The position numbers and the translations under genes were made by a program. Under the pieces are notes generated by a model, which was not told the DNA's origin, made no database searches, and saw only the letters and a program-made list of their open reading frames with translations. This document shows positions 53,654 to 62,635 of a DNA stretch of 64,000 nucleotides, piece by piece; within the stretch, counting starts at the first letter, position 1; every line of letters starts with the position of its first letter. Source of the stretch: an uncultured Cytophagales bacterium (GTDB taxonomy: Bacteria; Bacteroidota; Bacteroidia; Cytophagales; Bernardetiaceae); NCBI GenBank assembly GCA_937136415.1, contig CAKZOK010000022.1, forward strand, positions 1-64,000, written 5' to 3'.

Positions 53654-56398
53654 CTAGAATTTAAAACGAACAGAAGCCAAAACTTGTCTTGGTCGCAAAT
53701 CAAAAACAGTTTGTGTATAAAAAAAACTAGAATTAGAAATATCCACAAACTGTTTTGTATTCAGAATATTATTTACAGAAAATTCTAAATCAACTGATTT
53801 TTCAGAAAAAGTGTATCTATAAAGCATATCCAAAAACTGACTATTTTGTATTGCTGAGTTATTTCCTTCTATTTTATTGCGATAAAAATCGGCTTTCAGA
53901 GAAATATAATTTCTATCATTTGGATAAATACTAAGCAAAATTTTGTATTCTTGTTGCTCTATTACATTCAGTTTTTCAGAAGAAATAATCGCATTCGAAA
54001 AAGTAAAATTACCCAAATAGGTCAGACCAAAATACTTGCTAAAATCTGTATTTACTCTTCCTCTAAATTGTAAATTCTGATTTTTAATAGATTTTAATTC
54101 TTGATTGATAAAAGCAATATTTTGAGAAAGAGAATAAGAAGAAGTAACCTTAAAAGTCGTTTTGATTTTATAAAAATACTTGCTTACCATTGCGTTTAGC
54201 CTGTGCAAAGAAGAATAATTTGTTCTTAAAGTTCCTCTCAAAATAGCTCTTCCATTTTCATCAAATTCGTTTTGCCAAACCAAATTTGATTTTGTATGAT
54301 TAAAGCTATAAGAACTATTGAAAAAAAACGAACTAATCGGATTTTTATAATTCAATCTTGCATCAAAATTCTGAATAAAATCTTGACGAAGAGGAACATC
54401 TTTTTTTGTAATACTTCTATAATTTTGCAAAATATATCCTCTGTAAAACTGATTGATATTTCCAAAACTATTTCTAAGATTTGCTCCTAAAGAAAATTTC
54501 CAATAACCATTTAAGTCTTTCGTAATTCTCAAATTAGGCTCAATCGCAAGGCGTTGTATCTTCTCATTTTCATCTCGGTTTTCTGTGTTTTTATTGATAT
54601 GAAAATAATGCAATCGCAAAGGAACATCAAGTTTTATTTTCCAATCCTTTTTTTTGTATTGCGTTCCCATTTCCCAAAAAGCTACATAATGAGCAAACGA
54701 AAGTCTATTTTGAAAATCATTGGACAAGATAAAGTTTTGATTGTTTTCATCAAAAAGGTTTTTGTTTTTTAATTCGATAGTACTTTCTAAAGTTTGATAA
54801 TCGGTTTGAATACCTGTTTTGGTAGCCAACGCCATGCGCCCTATTTTTTTTGTAAAACTGGCTTTATGCTGCGTAAAAAAAGTAGTCTGATGCAAATTTT
54901 GAAAAATTTTATCATAATTTTCCAAGCTATCATTTTGGCTAAATATTGTATCTTGATGTATTAATTCTGAAAAAACAACAGGATTTATTCCCAAAGATGG
55001 AACATTGTTTTGATAGTTGATAAGAGAAGTAAAATTCAAAACATTTTTGTTTTTTGATTTGATGGGAACAACCCAATTTAATGTATTTGAAAGCTCCAAA
55101 AACGGATTTTTGAGCTGTTGAGAAATCATTTGAAAATTATTTTGTTCTGTTCTCTGAATCATTCCATTTTGTTTGTTCCATTGTTTTTTTATCTCTAATT
55201 CATTTTTAAAATACTTTTGTTTGGAATTTTTGACAAGAATAAATTTGGCTTCTAATTCATTATTTGTAAATCTGTTTTGTGTCTTTTCTACGATATTTAT
55301 TTCAGAAGTAGGCAAAAAAATGGAGGTTTGCGTATTTCCAAACTGTTTTTGAAAATCATAGAAATACGAAATATTTGTTTTGAGTTGGTAATCATTTTTT
55401 AGCTTTGTCAGAAAATTAAAACTAAACATCTGGATTTGATTATTACGCCAACGATTTTGAGTAAATTTTGGTCTTTTTAATTTCTGAACCGAAAGCCAAT
55501 CTATTTTTTGAGGAATTTGAGAGTTTGCAATCCAATCTTCTAAAGTCAGAGTACGAAGTTGAGAAGAAACATCGTTTCCTGTATTATTGGTTTGATAAGA
55601 AGCAATTAATTGATTTTTCTTTGCAAAAAACATCGGAGTAACATTTGCCTCCCACAAAAAAGGAATAAAATTTTGATTATTTTCAATAGCTCCTGCACCT
55701 AATTTTGCTGTTCCTGTGGTCGTAACTCCGTTTTTGAGTTTGATATTTAGAGAAGTATTATTCGAAATAGTAAGCGAATCTAATGCTTTTATGGGTTGGT
55801 GGTTTTCTAGTATTTCTACTTTTTCTACGGCATCGGCAGGAATATTTTTATTTGCTAAATCATATTTTCCCTCTAATAAATCCAATCCTTCGATATAATA
55901 TTTCTCTATTGGTTTGCCTTGATACAAAATTTTTCCGTCTGGTTTTATTTCTATCCCAGGCATTTTGGAAAGCACATCGGCAATTACTCTATCTTTTTGA
56001 GATTTGAAACTCTCCACATCAAAAGTAAGTGTGTCGCCTCGTTTGGAAATCGGATTTGTTTTTTTGAATATAATTTCTTCCAACATCTGTACTTGACTCT
56101 CCAACTTAAAATCAATCATTTGGCTTTTGTTACCTATCTTTTTTTCTGTTTTTTTGTGGGAAATATGCGTAATCCGAAGAAGCAAAGAATCTGCTTTTAA
56201 GTCAAAATTAAGAGTATATTTTCCATCGCTTTTTGAGATATAAAAAGCCTTTACCAATTCGCTATCCGTATTCAAAACAATTACACTTGCATTCGAAACA
56301 GGATTATCAAACTCATCTGTAAGCACTCCAGAAATTTGAGTTTGAGCATTTCCATAAAAACATACATTGAAAAATAGAATGATAAATAAAATACGCAT
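53654..56398 (-). CDS. Outer-membrane barrel with CarboxypepD_reg domain, TonB-receptor-like
   Basis: The 914-residue protein has a signal peptide (ending CFYGNAQ). A CarboxypepD_reg-like beta-sandwich follows (ISGVLTDEFDNPVSNASVIVLN, FYISKSDGKYTLNF), then a plug-like region (ADVLSKMPGIEIKPDGKILYQGKPIEKYYIEGLDLL, DAVEKVEILENHQPIKAL) and a long barrel ending in ASVRFKF. This is the TonB-dependent receptor-like family that is regularly found beside GLPGLI proteins in Bacteroidota. Two GLPGLI genes lie just upstream on the same strand. It may export or import an unknown compound, possibly a peptide or metal complex. Confidence 0.88.
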   Translation of the reverse strand: MRILFIILFFNVCFYGNAQTQISGVLTDEFDNPVSNASVIVLNTDSELVKAFYISKSDGKYTLNFDLKADSLLLRITHISHKKTEKKIGNKSQMIDFKLESQVQMLEEIIFKKTNPISKRGDTLTFDVESFKSQKDRVIADVLSKMPGIEIKPDGKILYQGKPIEKYYIEGLDLLEGKYDLANKNIPADAVEKVEILENHQPIKALDSLTISNNTSLNIKLKNGVTTTGTAKLGAGAIENNQNFIPFLWEANVTPMFFAKKNQLIASYQTNNTGNDVSSQLRTLTLEDWIANSQIPQKIDWLSVQKLKRPKFTQNRWRNNQIQMFSFNFLTKLKNDYQLKTNISYFYDFQKQFGNTQTSIFLPTSEINIVEKTQNRFTNNELEAKFILVKNSKQKYFKNELEIKKQWNKQNGMIQRTEQNNFQMISQQLKNPFLELSNTLNWVVPIKSKNKNVLNFTSLINYQNNVPSLGINPVVFSELIHQDTIFSQNDSLENYDKIFQNLHQTTFFTQHKASFTKKIGRMALATKTGIQTDYQTLESTIELKNKNLFDENNQNFILSNDFQNRLSFAHYVAFWEMGTQYKKKDWKIKLDVPLRLHYFHINKNTENRDENEKIQRLAIEPNLRITKDLNGYWKFSLGANLRNSFGNINQFYRGYILQNYRSITKKDVPLRQDFIQNFDARLNYKNPISSFFFNSSYSFNHTKSNLVWQNEFDENGRAILRGTLRTNYSSLHRLNAMVSKYFYKIKTTFKVTSSYSLSQNIAFINQELKSIKNQNLQFRGRVNTDFSKYFGLTYLGNFTFSNAIISSEKLNVIEQQEYKILLSIYPNDRNYISLKADFYRNKIEGNNSAIQNSQFLDMLYRYTFSEKSVDLEFSVNNILNTKQFVDISNSSFFYTQTVFDLRPRQVLASVRFKF

Positions 56399-56426
56399 AT
56401 TTTGGATAAAATAAGATGGAAAATTT

Positions 56427-56459
56427 AAACCCTAAGTTTCTTAAAGACACTTAGGGTTT
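56427..56459. repeat. CCCTAAGGG-family palindrome, copy 5
   Basis: AAACCCTAAGT...ACTTAGGGTTT around TTCTTAAAGAC, between the barrel gene and the first GLPGLI gene. It is the only copy outside the cco cluster. Confidence 0.8.
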
Positions 56460-56493
56460 GGGAAAAGTTAGAAGAGTAAAATCAAGAAAGAGT

Positions 56494-57282
56494 TTACTCC
56501 AATTCAATAGGATTATTTTCACGTTTCAAACGAGCCTCTGTTTTCTTTCTCATTGCTTCTCTAGCTTCTTCAGTAAGTTGAAATCCAAACTCAGTAAACA
56601 TTACTTCAGGATTACTTTTCATTTTTTCTTTTACTATCAAAAAATCTTTTTTATCTATTATTTTTTGTTCATTGATTAATTCATAAATAAGAGATTTTTC
56701 TGTACTTTTTATTTCTAATAAATTAAACTGATAATGTTTTTTAGAATCCACAACTCGCATAACAACCCCTAAAATTCCATTGAACTTATAAGGAGCAGCC
56801 GTCAGAGGAATTTCTGTAGTGTACCACGCTTCATAATCTCTACCTGCAAAATGAGTAGTTGCTTTTTGGCATATATAATTTCCTATTTGCAATGTGTCTT
56901 CTGAAAGTTTCCAACTCAAATTTACCTTTTCTTGATACATTATTTTTGTAGTAAGAACCCTTTCATAATGTCTAACGGTATCATTTTTATTTTGTAAAAT
57001 GTACCCAAATGTTGGTATTTTCGGACGCTTACTCATACTAGCCAACACATTAACATCTGCTCCCTCATCTACATTCACTAAAAAAGAATCTAATAAAAAC
57101 TTATTTTCACTTAAAAAATAACTCTCATTACCAAACATATCCAAATAAAATAATTCGTCACTAACAGAATTAATATCTGTAGAATCTATCTGATATTTTA
57201 GATTATAAATAAGACGATACCCTGTTTGGGCTTTTAAAAGAAAAGGAAAGCACAAAATGATTATAAAAAATAAATAACGCAT
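56494..57282 (-). CDS. GLPGLI family protein, copy 1
   Basis: The 262-residue protein has a signal peptide (ending LLKAQ) and the GLPGLI family core APYKFNGILGVVMRVVDSKKHYQF (the GLPGLI position is GILGVV here). The preceding TTHFAGRDYEAWYTTEIPL is also typical. The mature domain is beta-rich and periplasmic or surface-exposed; its function is unknown. It is a close tandem paralogue of the next gene, with the same start (GYRLIYNLKYQIDST) and end (RENNPIELE). It probably works with the TonB-receptor-like barrel downstream. Confidence 0.88.
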   Translation of the reverse strand: MRYLFFIIILCFPFLLKAQTGYRLIYNLKYQIDSTDINSVSDELFYLDMFGNESYFLSENKFLLDSFLVNVDEGADVNVLASMSKRPKIPTFGYILQNKNDTVRHYERVLTTKIMYQEKVNLSWKLSEDTLQIGNYICQKATTHFAGRDYEAWYTTEIPLTAAPYKFNGILGVVMRVVDSKKHYQFNLLEIKSTEKSLIYELINEQKIIDKKDFLIVKEKMKSNPEVMFTEFGFQLTEEAREAMRKKTEARLKRENNPIELE

Positions 57283-57309
57283 GATATTTTTGTTTTTAGA
57301 TTATTATTT

Positions 57310-58098
57310 TTACTCCAATTCAATAGGATTATTTTCACGTTTTCGGCGAGCTGCCATATTTTTTTTCATGCGTTCATTATTTCCACCCAAAACTATTCCA
57401 CTACCAGCAAACCTCAACTCTGGATTTTCCCAAAATTTTTTCTTCATTTTCCAGAATTCCTTTTTAGAAATTTTATTTTGAGGTTCATCTACAGAATTGA
57501 AAACAGTAGATTTATCAATATTTTGTATTTCCATCAAGTCAAACTGATAATGATTTTTAGCATCTACAATTCGCATTATTGTACCCAATAAACCACTAAA
57601 TTTGTAAGGATAAGCAGTTAGTGGAATTTTGGTTGTGTACCACGCTTCATAATTTCTACCTGCAAAACGAGTAGTTGCCCTTTGACATAAATAATTACCT
57701 ATAGTAAGTGTATCATCTGAAAGTTTCCAATCTAAGTCTATCTCTTCTTCATAAGCAAAACTTTGTAAAGTAATTTTTTCATAATGTTTTGTAAGCTCAT
57801 TTTTTGTATGAATAGTATAAGAAAACTTTGAAGATTTTGGGCGAGTTTTCAAATTCAAAAAAGCATCAAGCATATCTTTTTCGTTAGGATTAAGAAGAAA
57901 AGAATCCTTCAAAAATTGGTTTTGACTTAAAAAATAACTCTCATTACCAAACATATCCAAATAGTAAATTTCGTCACTAACAGAATTTACATTGGTAGAA
58001 TCTATCTGATATTTTAGATTATAAATAAGACGATACCCTGTTTGGGCTTTTGAGAGAAAAGGGAATAACAGGAAAATTATGAATAATAAATATTTCAT
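57310..58098 (-). CDS. GLPGLI family protein, copy 2
   Basis: The 262-residue paralogue of the preceding entry has the same length, a signal peptide ending LSKAQ, and the core YPYKFSGLLGTIMRIVDAKNHYQF. The two genes are 27 bases apart and share long identical DNA stretches at both ends, so the duplication is fairly recent. The middle parts differ more (LNPNEKDMLDAFLNLKTRPKSSKFSY versus the other copy), suggesting divergence after duplication. It is the first gene of this operon. Confidence 0.88.
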   Translation of the reverse strand: MKYLLFIIFLLFPFLSKAQTGYRLIYNLKYQIDSTNVNSVSDEIYYLDMFGNESYFLSQNQFLKDSFLLNPNEKDMLDAFLNLKTRPKSSKFSYTIHTKNELTKHYEKITLQSFAYEEEIDLDWKLSDDTLTIGNYLCQRATTRFAGRNYEAWYTTKIPLTAYPYKFSGLLGTIMRIVDAKNHYQFDLMEIQNIDKSTVFNSVDEPQNKISKKEFWKMKKKFWENPELRFAGSGIVLGGNNERMKKNMAARRKRENNPIELE

Positions 58099-58333
58099 TT
58101 TTTACTAGAATTAAAGATAAAAATTAACATACAAACACTCTGTAAATATAAGCAATAAAATTAATAATTTAATTTTATTAATTATAAATTGATAATACAA
58201 ATCAAAAAAAACGAATTATGCAAATTTATTACATTTTTATTTTTATGCTTTTTCTAAAAAAACATGAACTCGGTATTTAACTTTTAATTAGCGATATTTT
58301 AAATATACTTATTATTTCTACATAATAGGGTAG

Positions 58334-58380
58334 CATACGCTTTAGCGTGTGAGTAGATGTACCGAATGCTTTAGCTTTCG
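58334..58380. repeat. Two adjacent TTTA-loop palindromes
   Basis: CATACGC-TTTA-GCGTGTG (58334-58351) and CGAATGC-TTTA-GCTTTCG (58363-58380) each have one mismatch in seven-base arms. They lie just after the LuxE-family gene's stop. Confidence 0.65.
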
Positions 58381-58389
58381 CAAAATCAA

Positions 58390-59517
58390 TCAAAGCACCA
58401 ACAAATTACACCCTCTCACATCTGAATAATCAAAACGCCCCAAGACTTGAAACTCTCCTTTTGGATTTATTTTACCTAAATCCTGTGTTTCGATAAAGGC
58501 ACAACTTTCTATATTTGCCAAATCAATGACATTGATTGCTCCACTTTGATTTTCAAAATTATCTGATTTATTTTCTATTTTTTTCAAATCAAAAGGGTCG
58601 TTTGTATCACGCATAATAATTTTGAGATAAGAAGGAGTTTGAAACCAAGTTTCTGTATTTTCTTCTTCTGTATTTTTGAGTGCATAACCTTGAGATAATA
58701 ATTCTGTCATTCCATACTCTGAATCTATTGCAGAAACTCCAAAAGCATTTTTCAAAATCTGATGTACTTCTTCTCTTACCATTTCTTTTTTTCTGCCTTT
58801 CATTCCTCCAGTTTCCATCACAATTATTTCATTTTTCACATTACTTTTTATAGTGTTTTCTTCAAACTGCCAAGTCTTCGGTAGGCTATAATTTGGATAA
58901 GTTGATGTCAAAAAATCAGCAAAATCTAAAAGTGCAAAGGTTACTCCTAGCAACAAAACTGGCTTTGTGGGATTTGTTAAAACTGCTTTTTCTAACTCAT
59001 TTTTCAATTTTTCATAATCATACAGAAAATAATTTGAATTTGATTCTGCATTTTGAAGAAAATAATCTACCATATAAATCAGCGAAGAACCATCACGTTC
59101 CAAATAAGAAGGTAAAAGCGCAAAAATCTGAAAATCACTTAATTTTCCATATTCTTTATAGATTTCTTCAAAAATAAATTGACTTGATTTTTCATAAAAA
59201 TTCAAATCTGAAATAGCGTGTTTGCTTCTTTGTGTTTGGTCAGTTGTACCACTACTTGTAAAAATTTGGTTTGTCTTTATGCCTTCTATCTGAACATTGT
59301 GCGACTTAAAAAAGCGAATAGGTAAGAATGGAATATCATATATAGAATTTATTTCTACGGGATTAATATTCAATTTTTCTATATATTCCTTATAAACAGG
59401 ATTGTATTTTGATTGAAAATAAAATAATTCTAAAGCCTTTTTTTCAAAACCTTTAAAATCATTTTTTGGAAGAGAGAAAATACTCTCTTTATAGTTGGCA
59501 ATAAAATTTTGATGCAT
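58390..59517 (-). CDS. LuxE/PaaK-family acyl-protein synthetase-like protein
   Basis: The 375-residue protein belongs to the LuxE branch of the adenylate-forming superfamily: IPFLPIRFFKSHNV, IFTSSGTTDQTQRSKH (nucleotide-binding Ser/Gly/Thr loop), FALLPSYLERDGSSLIYMVDYFL, VIVMETGGMKGRKKE and EYGMTELLSQGYAL. LuxE makes acyl-AMP and transfers the acyl group to a partner reductase in bioluminescence. No luxAB, luxC or other lux gene is visible here, so the real substrate is unknown. In Bacteroidota such stand-alone copies occur in envelope or polysaccharide contexts. It is divergent from hslU. Confidence 0.85.
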   Translation of the reverse strand: MHQNFIANYKESIFSLPKNDFKGFEKKALELFYFQSKYNPVYKEYIEKLNINPVEINSIYDIPFLPIRFFKSHNVQIEGIKTNQIFTSSGTTDQTQRSKHAISDLNFYEKSSQFIFEEIYKEYGKLSDFQIFALLPSYLERDGSSLIYMVDYFLQNAESNSNYFLYDYEKLKNELEKAVLTNPTKPVLLLGVTFALLDFADFLTSTYPNYSLPKTWQFEENTIKSNVKNEIIVMETGGMKGRKKEMVREEVHQILKNAFGVSAIDSEYGMTELLSQGYALKNTEEENTETWFQTPSYLKIIMRDTNDPFDLKKIENKSDNFENQSGAINVIDLANIESCAFIETQDLGKINPKGEFQVLGRFDYSDVRGCNLLVL

Positions 59518-59534
59518 GCTGTTTTTTTGTATGA

Positions 59535-59549
59535 CAGGCTTCCTAGTCT
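59535..59549 (+). repeat. CAGGCTTCCTAGTCT repeat, copy 2
   Basis: An exact copy of 12919-12933, here set inside GACAG...CTGTC arms (59533-59552), between the LuxE-family gene and hslU. Confidence 0.5.
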
Positions 59550-59787
59550 GTCTAAAACTAAAAAGGTTCTTTTTCGTTAAAAGGAAATACTATTTTACTT
59601 AGATTTATTCATCTTTATAAAAAGTCATTTAAAAGTAGCTAAAACGACTATAAAAATGAAATAACAATTTTTATTCTCACAAAAAATTACGATACTTGTT
59701 AGATTAATAATAAACTGATACATTTAAAATCTAATGAGTTTAAAAATCGTTGGTGTTCTTACCAACGACAAAATTGAAAAAAAATTT

Positions 59788-61185
59788 ATGATTGACAATA
59801 ACATCTATTATACGCCCCGACAAATTGTTGAGGAGCTTGACAAATATATCATCGGACAACACGAGGCAAAAAGAAATGTAGCGATTGCGTTGCGTAATCG
59901 TTGGCGACGCATGCACGTCAAATCGGAAATACAAAAAGAAATTATGCCAAACAATATTCTGATGATTGGCTCAACAGGTGTTGGAAAGACCGAAATTGCA
60001 CGTCGTTTGGCAAAAGTAGCCAATGCTCCCTTTGTAAAAGTAGAGGCATCTAAGTTTACTGAAGTTGGTTATGTAGGGCGTGATGTAGAAAGCATGGTGC
60101 GTGATTTGGTAGAACAAGCCGTCAAATTAATCCAGACTGAAAAGCGTAATGCTGTCAAACAAAAAGCCGAGCAGGCTGTCGAAAATATTATTCTTGATGC
60201 ACTTATTCCACCTCTTAAAAATAGACAACCTTCTACTACGCCTTCTACGGTTGGCTTTTCCAATGATGAAATGCCTACTTCTGATGCCGAATTGAATGAA
60301 CGTACAAGGGAGCGTTTTAGAGAAAAATTACGTGCAGGAGAATTAGAAGAACGCAAAATTGAGATTACTTTAGAATCAAACAATAACCCCGGTGTTGGTG
60401 TAGTAGGAGGTGCGATTGATGAAGTTTCGATGATGAATATTCAAGAAATGCTAAGTGGAATGTTGCCTAATCGTTCGAAGAAACGAAAAGTAACCATTGA
60501 AGAAGCTCGTAATCTTTTGTTGGAAGAAGAAGCCTACAAACTTATCGATATGGACGAAGTGAAAACAGAAGCCATCAAAAAAGCCGAAAACTCAGGAATT
60601 ATTTTTATTGATGAAATTGATAAAGTAGCATCTTCTAGCAATAAAGGAGGTGGAGCTGATGTAAGCCGTGAGGGGGTTCAGCGTGATTTATTGCCGATTG
60701 TAGAAGGAAGTGCAGTTACTACAAAACATGGAATTGTAAACACAGACCATATTTTGTTTATTGCAGCAGGAGCTTTTCATGTTTCGAAACCTTCGGATTT
60801 GATTCCAGAATTACAAGGACGTTTTCCAATTCGTGTAGAACTCAATTCGCTTACCAAAGAAGACTTTCATAAAATATTGAAAGACCCAAAAAATGCACTT
60901 AGTAAGCAATATGTTTCTCTTTTGGAATCAGAGGGCGTAAAATTATCCTACCAAGAAGATGCCTTAGAAGAAATTGCAGATATTGCTTTTCATATCAATA
61001 GCGAACTCGAAAATATAGGCGCAAGGCGTTTGCATACAGTTATGAGCCATCTTTTAAATGAAATTTTGTTTGATGTTCCTGATACAATTCCTCCAAATGC
61101 TCATGTAGCTATTAGCAAAGAAATGGTACAAGAAAAATTAAAAGCTCTTGTCAAAAATAGAGATTTGAGCCAGTATATTCTTTAA
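59788..61185 (+). CDS. hslU: ATP-dependent protease ATPase subunit HslU
   Basis: The 465-residue AAA+ unfoldase has Walker A GSTGVGKT (about 61-68), the pore loop GYVGRDVESMV, the I-domain insertion, Walker B IIFIDEIDKV and the sensor/C-terminal region ENIGARRLHTVMSHLLNEILF. HslU unfolds proteins into the HslV peptidase. I choose the internal ATG (MIDNNIYYTPRQIVEELDKYIIG) because the family begins at the YTPRQIV segment. An ATG 54 bases upstream (MSLKIVGVLT) gives a longer form. HslV is not in this window, which is unusual since the two are normally adjacent. Confidence 0.92.
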   Translation: MIDNNIYYTPRQIVEELDKYIIGQHEAKRNVAIALRNRWRRMHVKSEIQKEIMPNNILMIGSTGVGKTEIARRLAKVANAPFVKVEASKFTEVGYVGRDVESMVRDLVEQAVKLIQTEKRNAVKQKAEQAVENIILDALIPPLKNRQPSTTPSTVGFSNDEMPTSDAELNERTRERFREKLRAGELEERKIEITLESNNNPGVGVVGGAIDEVSMMNIQEMLSGMLPNRSKKRKVTIEEARNLLLEEEAYKLIDMDEVKTEAIKKAENSGIIFIDEIDKVASSSNKGGGADVSREGVQRDLLPIVEGSAVTTKHGIVNTDHILFIAAGAFHVSKPSDLIPELQGRFPIRVELNSLTKEDFHKILKDPKNALSKQYVSLLESEGVKLSYQEDALEEIADIAFHINSELENIGARRLHTVMSHLLNEILFDVPDTIPPNAHVAISKEMVQEKLKALVKNRDLSQYIL

Positions 61186-61263
61186 GTAGCCGATACCAAA
61201 GTATCACATTTATAGTAAAACTAAACTCTAAACGTCTTTTAAAATGTTTAGAGTTTTTTATTT

Positions 61264-61460
61264 GGTGGTGTTGTAAAAAGTATGATAAGTTATTTGGTTG
61301 TTGGTGTCGCTTCGCTAAAACACCAACGAACGGTGTTTTTCCCTGTTCTGTGACTCACAGAACAGTAAATACATCTAGTGTCCAGTACTCTAAGTTTTTA
61401 GTTGTATAATTTTGCTATTCTAAAACGCTTTAAAAAAATCATACTTTGTGTAACACCACC
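61264..61460. mobile_element. MITE-like element, 197 bp
   Basis: The ends are imperfect 23-base inverted repeats starting GGTGGTGTT (20 of 23 match), flanked on both sides by TTTTATTT (61256-61263 and 61461-61468), an apparent 8-bp target duplication. Inside are two hairpins, GTTGTTGGTGT...ACACCAAC and CTGTTCTGTG-ACT-CACAGAACAG. There is no room for a transposase. Parts recur at 14053-14109 (57 bases, one mismatch) and 31155-31217 (63 bases, exact, inverted). The GGTGGTG terminus recalls IS1-family ends, which is only a resemblance. Confidence 0.75.
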
Positions 61461-61551
61461 TTTTATTTTATATTTTTCTCAAAAAAATAAAAAATATTTC
61501 ACTACAATTTATTAAATTGCTACTTCATTCAAAACATTATAAAAAAATATT

Positions 61552-62559
61552 ATGTCGACAGAACAGATTATTCTATTTAGCACACTTGCTATATTCATAT
61601 TAGGATTTGCCTTCCTTATCAGAACTTATATTCCAATTAATTTATGGATTATGGCTGTTTTTTCTGGTGTTCGTTTGGGCTTGCTCGAACTTGTCGCTAT
61701 GAGAATCCGAAATGTTCGTCCTCGTAAAATTGTTTTGCCTCTCATTAATGCAAGTAAAGCAGGTTTAAAAGAGATTACAGCATCAGACCTCGAAACTCAC
61801 TTTCTGGCAGGAGGTAGTGTCGAAGAAGTTGTGAAAGCCTTGATTGCAGCCGATAAAGCAAATATTGATTTGAGTTTTAAGCAAGCTGCTGCCATTGATT
61901 TGGCAGGTAGAGATGTTTCGGAAGCTGTTCAGATTTCCGTTAATCCAAAAGTAATTACAACAAATGCAGTTACTTCGGTAGCTCAAGATGGTATCCAACT
62001 TATCACAAAGGCTCGTGTTACGCTGCGTGCAAATATTGCCCAACTTGTAGGTGGTGCAGGTGAAGAAACTATTTTGGCTCGTGTGGGTGAAGGTATCGTA
62101 ACGGCAGTAGGTTCGTCGCATTCTCATAAAGACGTTTTGGAAAATCCTGACAGAATTTCAAAATTAGTTTTGGAGAAAGGACTTGATGCAGGAACAGCCT
62201 TTGAAATCTTGTCTATCGATATTGCAGATATTGATGTAGGAGAAAATATTGGTGCAAAACTTCAAATCGAACAAGCAAATGCAGACCTTAGAGTTGCAGA
62301 AGCCAAAGCAGAAGAACGCCGTGCAATGGCAATCGCTGTCGAACAAGAAATGAAAGCAAAAGCACAAGCATCAAGAGCAAAAGTAATTGAAGCAGAAGCA
62401 GAAGTTCCGAAAGCTCTTTCAGAAGCATTACGAACTGGAAACTTCGGAATTATGGATTATCAACGTTTGCGCAATATGCAGGCTGATACACAAATGAGAG
62501 AATCAATAGCCAATCCAGAAGAAAGAGGAATAAAACGCAGAAACGATGATGGTTTATAA
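61552..62559 (+). CDS. floA: Flotillin-like protein FloA
   Basis: The 335-residue protein matches FloA (YqfA/UPF0365). It has an N-terminal membrane segment ([18 protein letters not shown]), the conserved [30 protein letters not shown] region, and a flotillin/SPFH-like domain ([52 protein letters not shown]). An Ala/Glu/Lys-rich coiled coil ([35 protein letters not shown]) follows. FloA organises functional membrane microdomains. It is downstream of the MITE-like element; whether the element supplies promoter signals is unknown. Confidence 0.94.
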   Translation: MSTEQIILFSTLAIFILGFAFLIRTYIPINLWIMAVFSGVRLGLLELVAMRIRNVRPRKIVLPLINASKAGLKEITASDLETHFLAGGSVEEVVKALIAADKANIDLSFKQAAAIDLAGRDVSEAVQISVNPKVITTNAVTSVAQDGIQLITKARVTLRANIAQLVGGAGEETILARVGEGIVTAVGSSHSHKDVLENPDRISKLVLEKGLDAGTAFEILSIDIADIDVGENIGAKLQIEQANADLRVAEAKAEERRAMAIAVEQEMKAKAQASRAKVIEAEAEVPKALSEALRTGNFGIMDYQRLRNMQADTQMRESIANPEERGIKRRNDDGL

Positions 62560-62573
62560 GATTAAAAAATAAA

Positions 62574-62611
62574 AAAAACGGTTTGTTTTCATTTGAAAGC
62601 AAGCCGTTTTT
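62574..62611. terminator. Bidirectional terminator
   Basis: AAAACGGtTTGtTTTC and GAAAgCAAgCCGTTTT pair around ATTT between the convergent floA and the acidic-protein gene, with A/T runs on both sides. Confidence 0.8.
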
Positions 62612-62635
62612 TATTGTCTTTATGTAAGAATAAAA

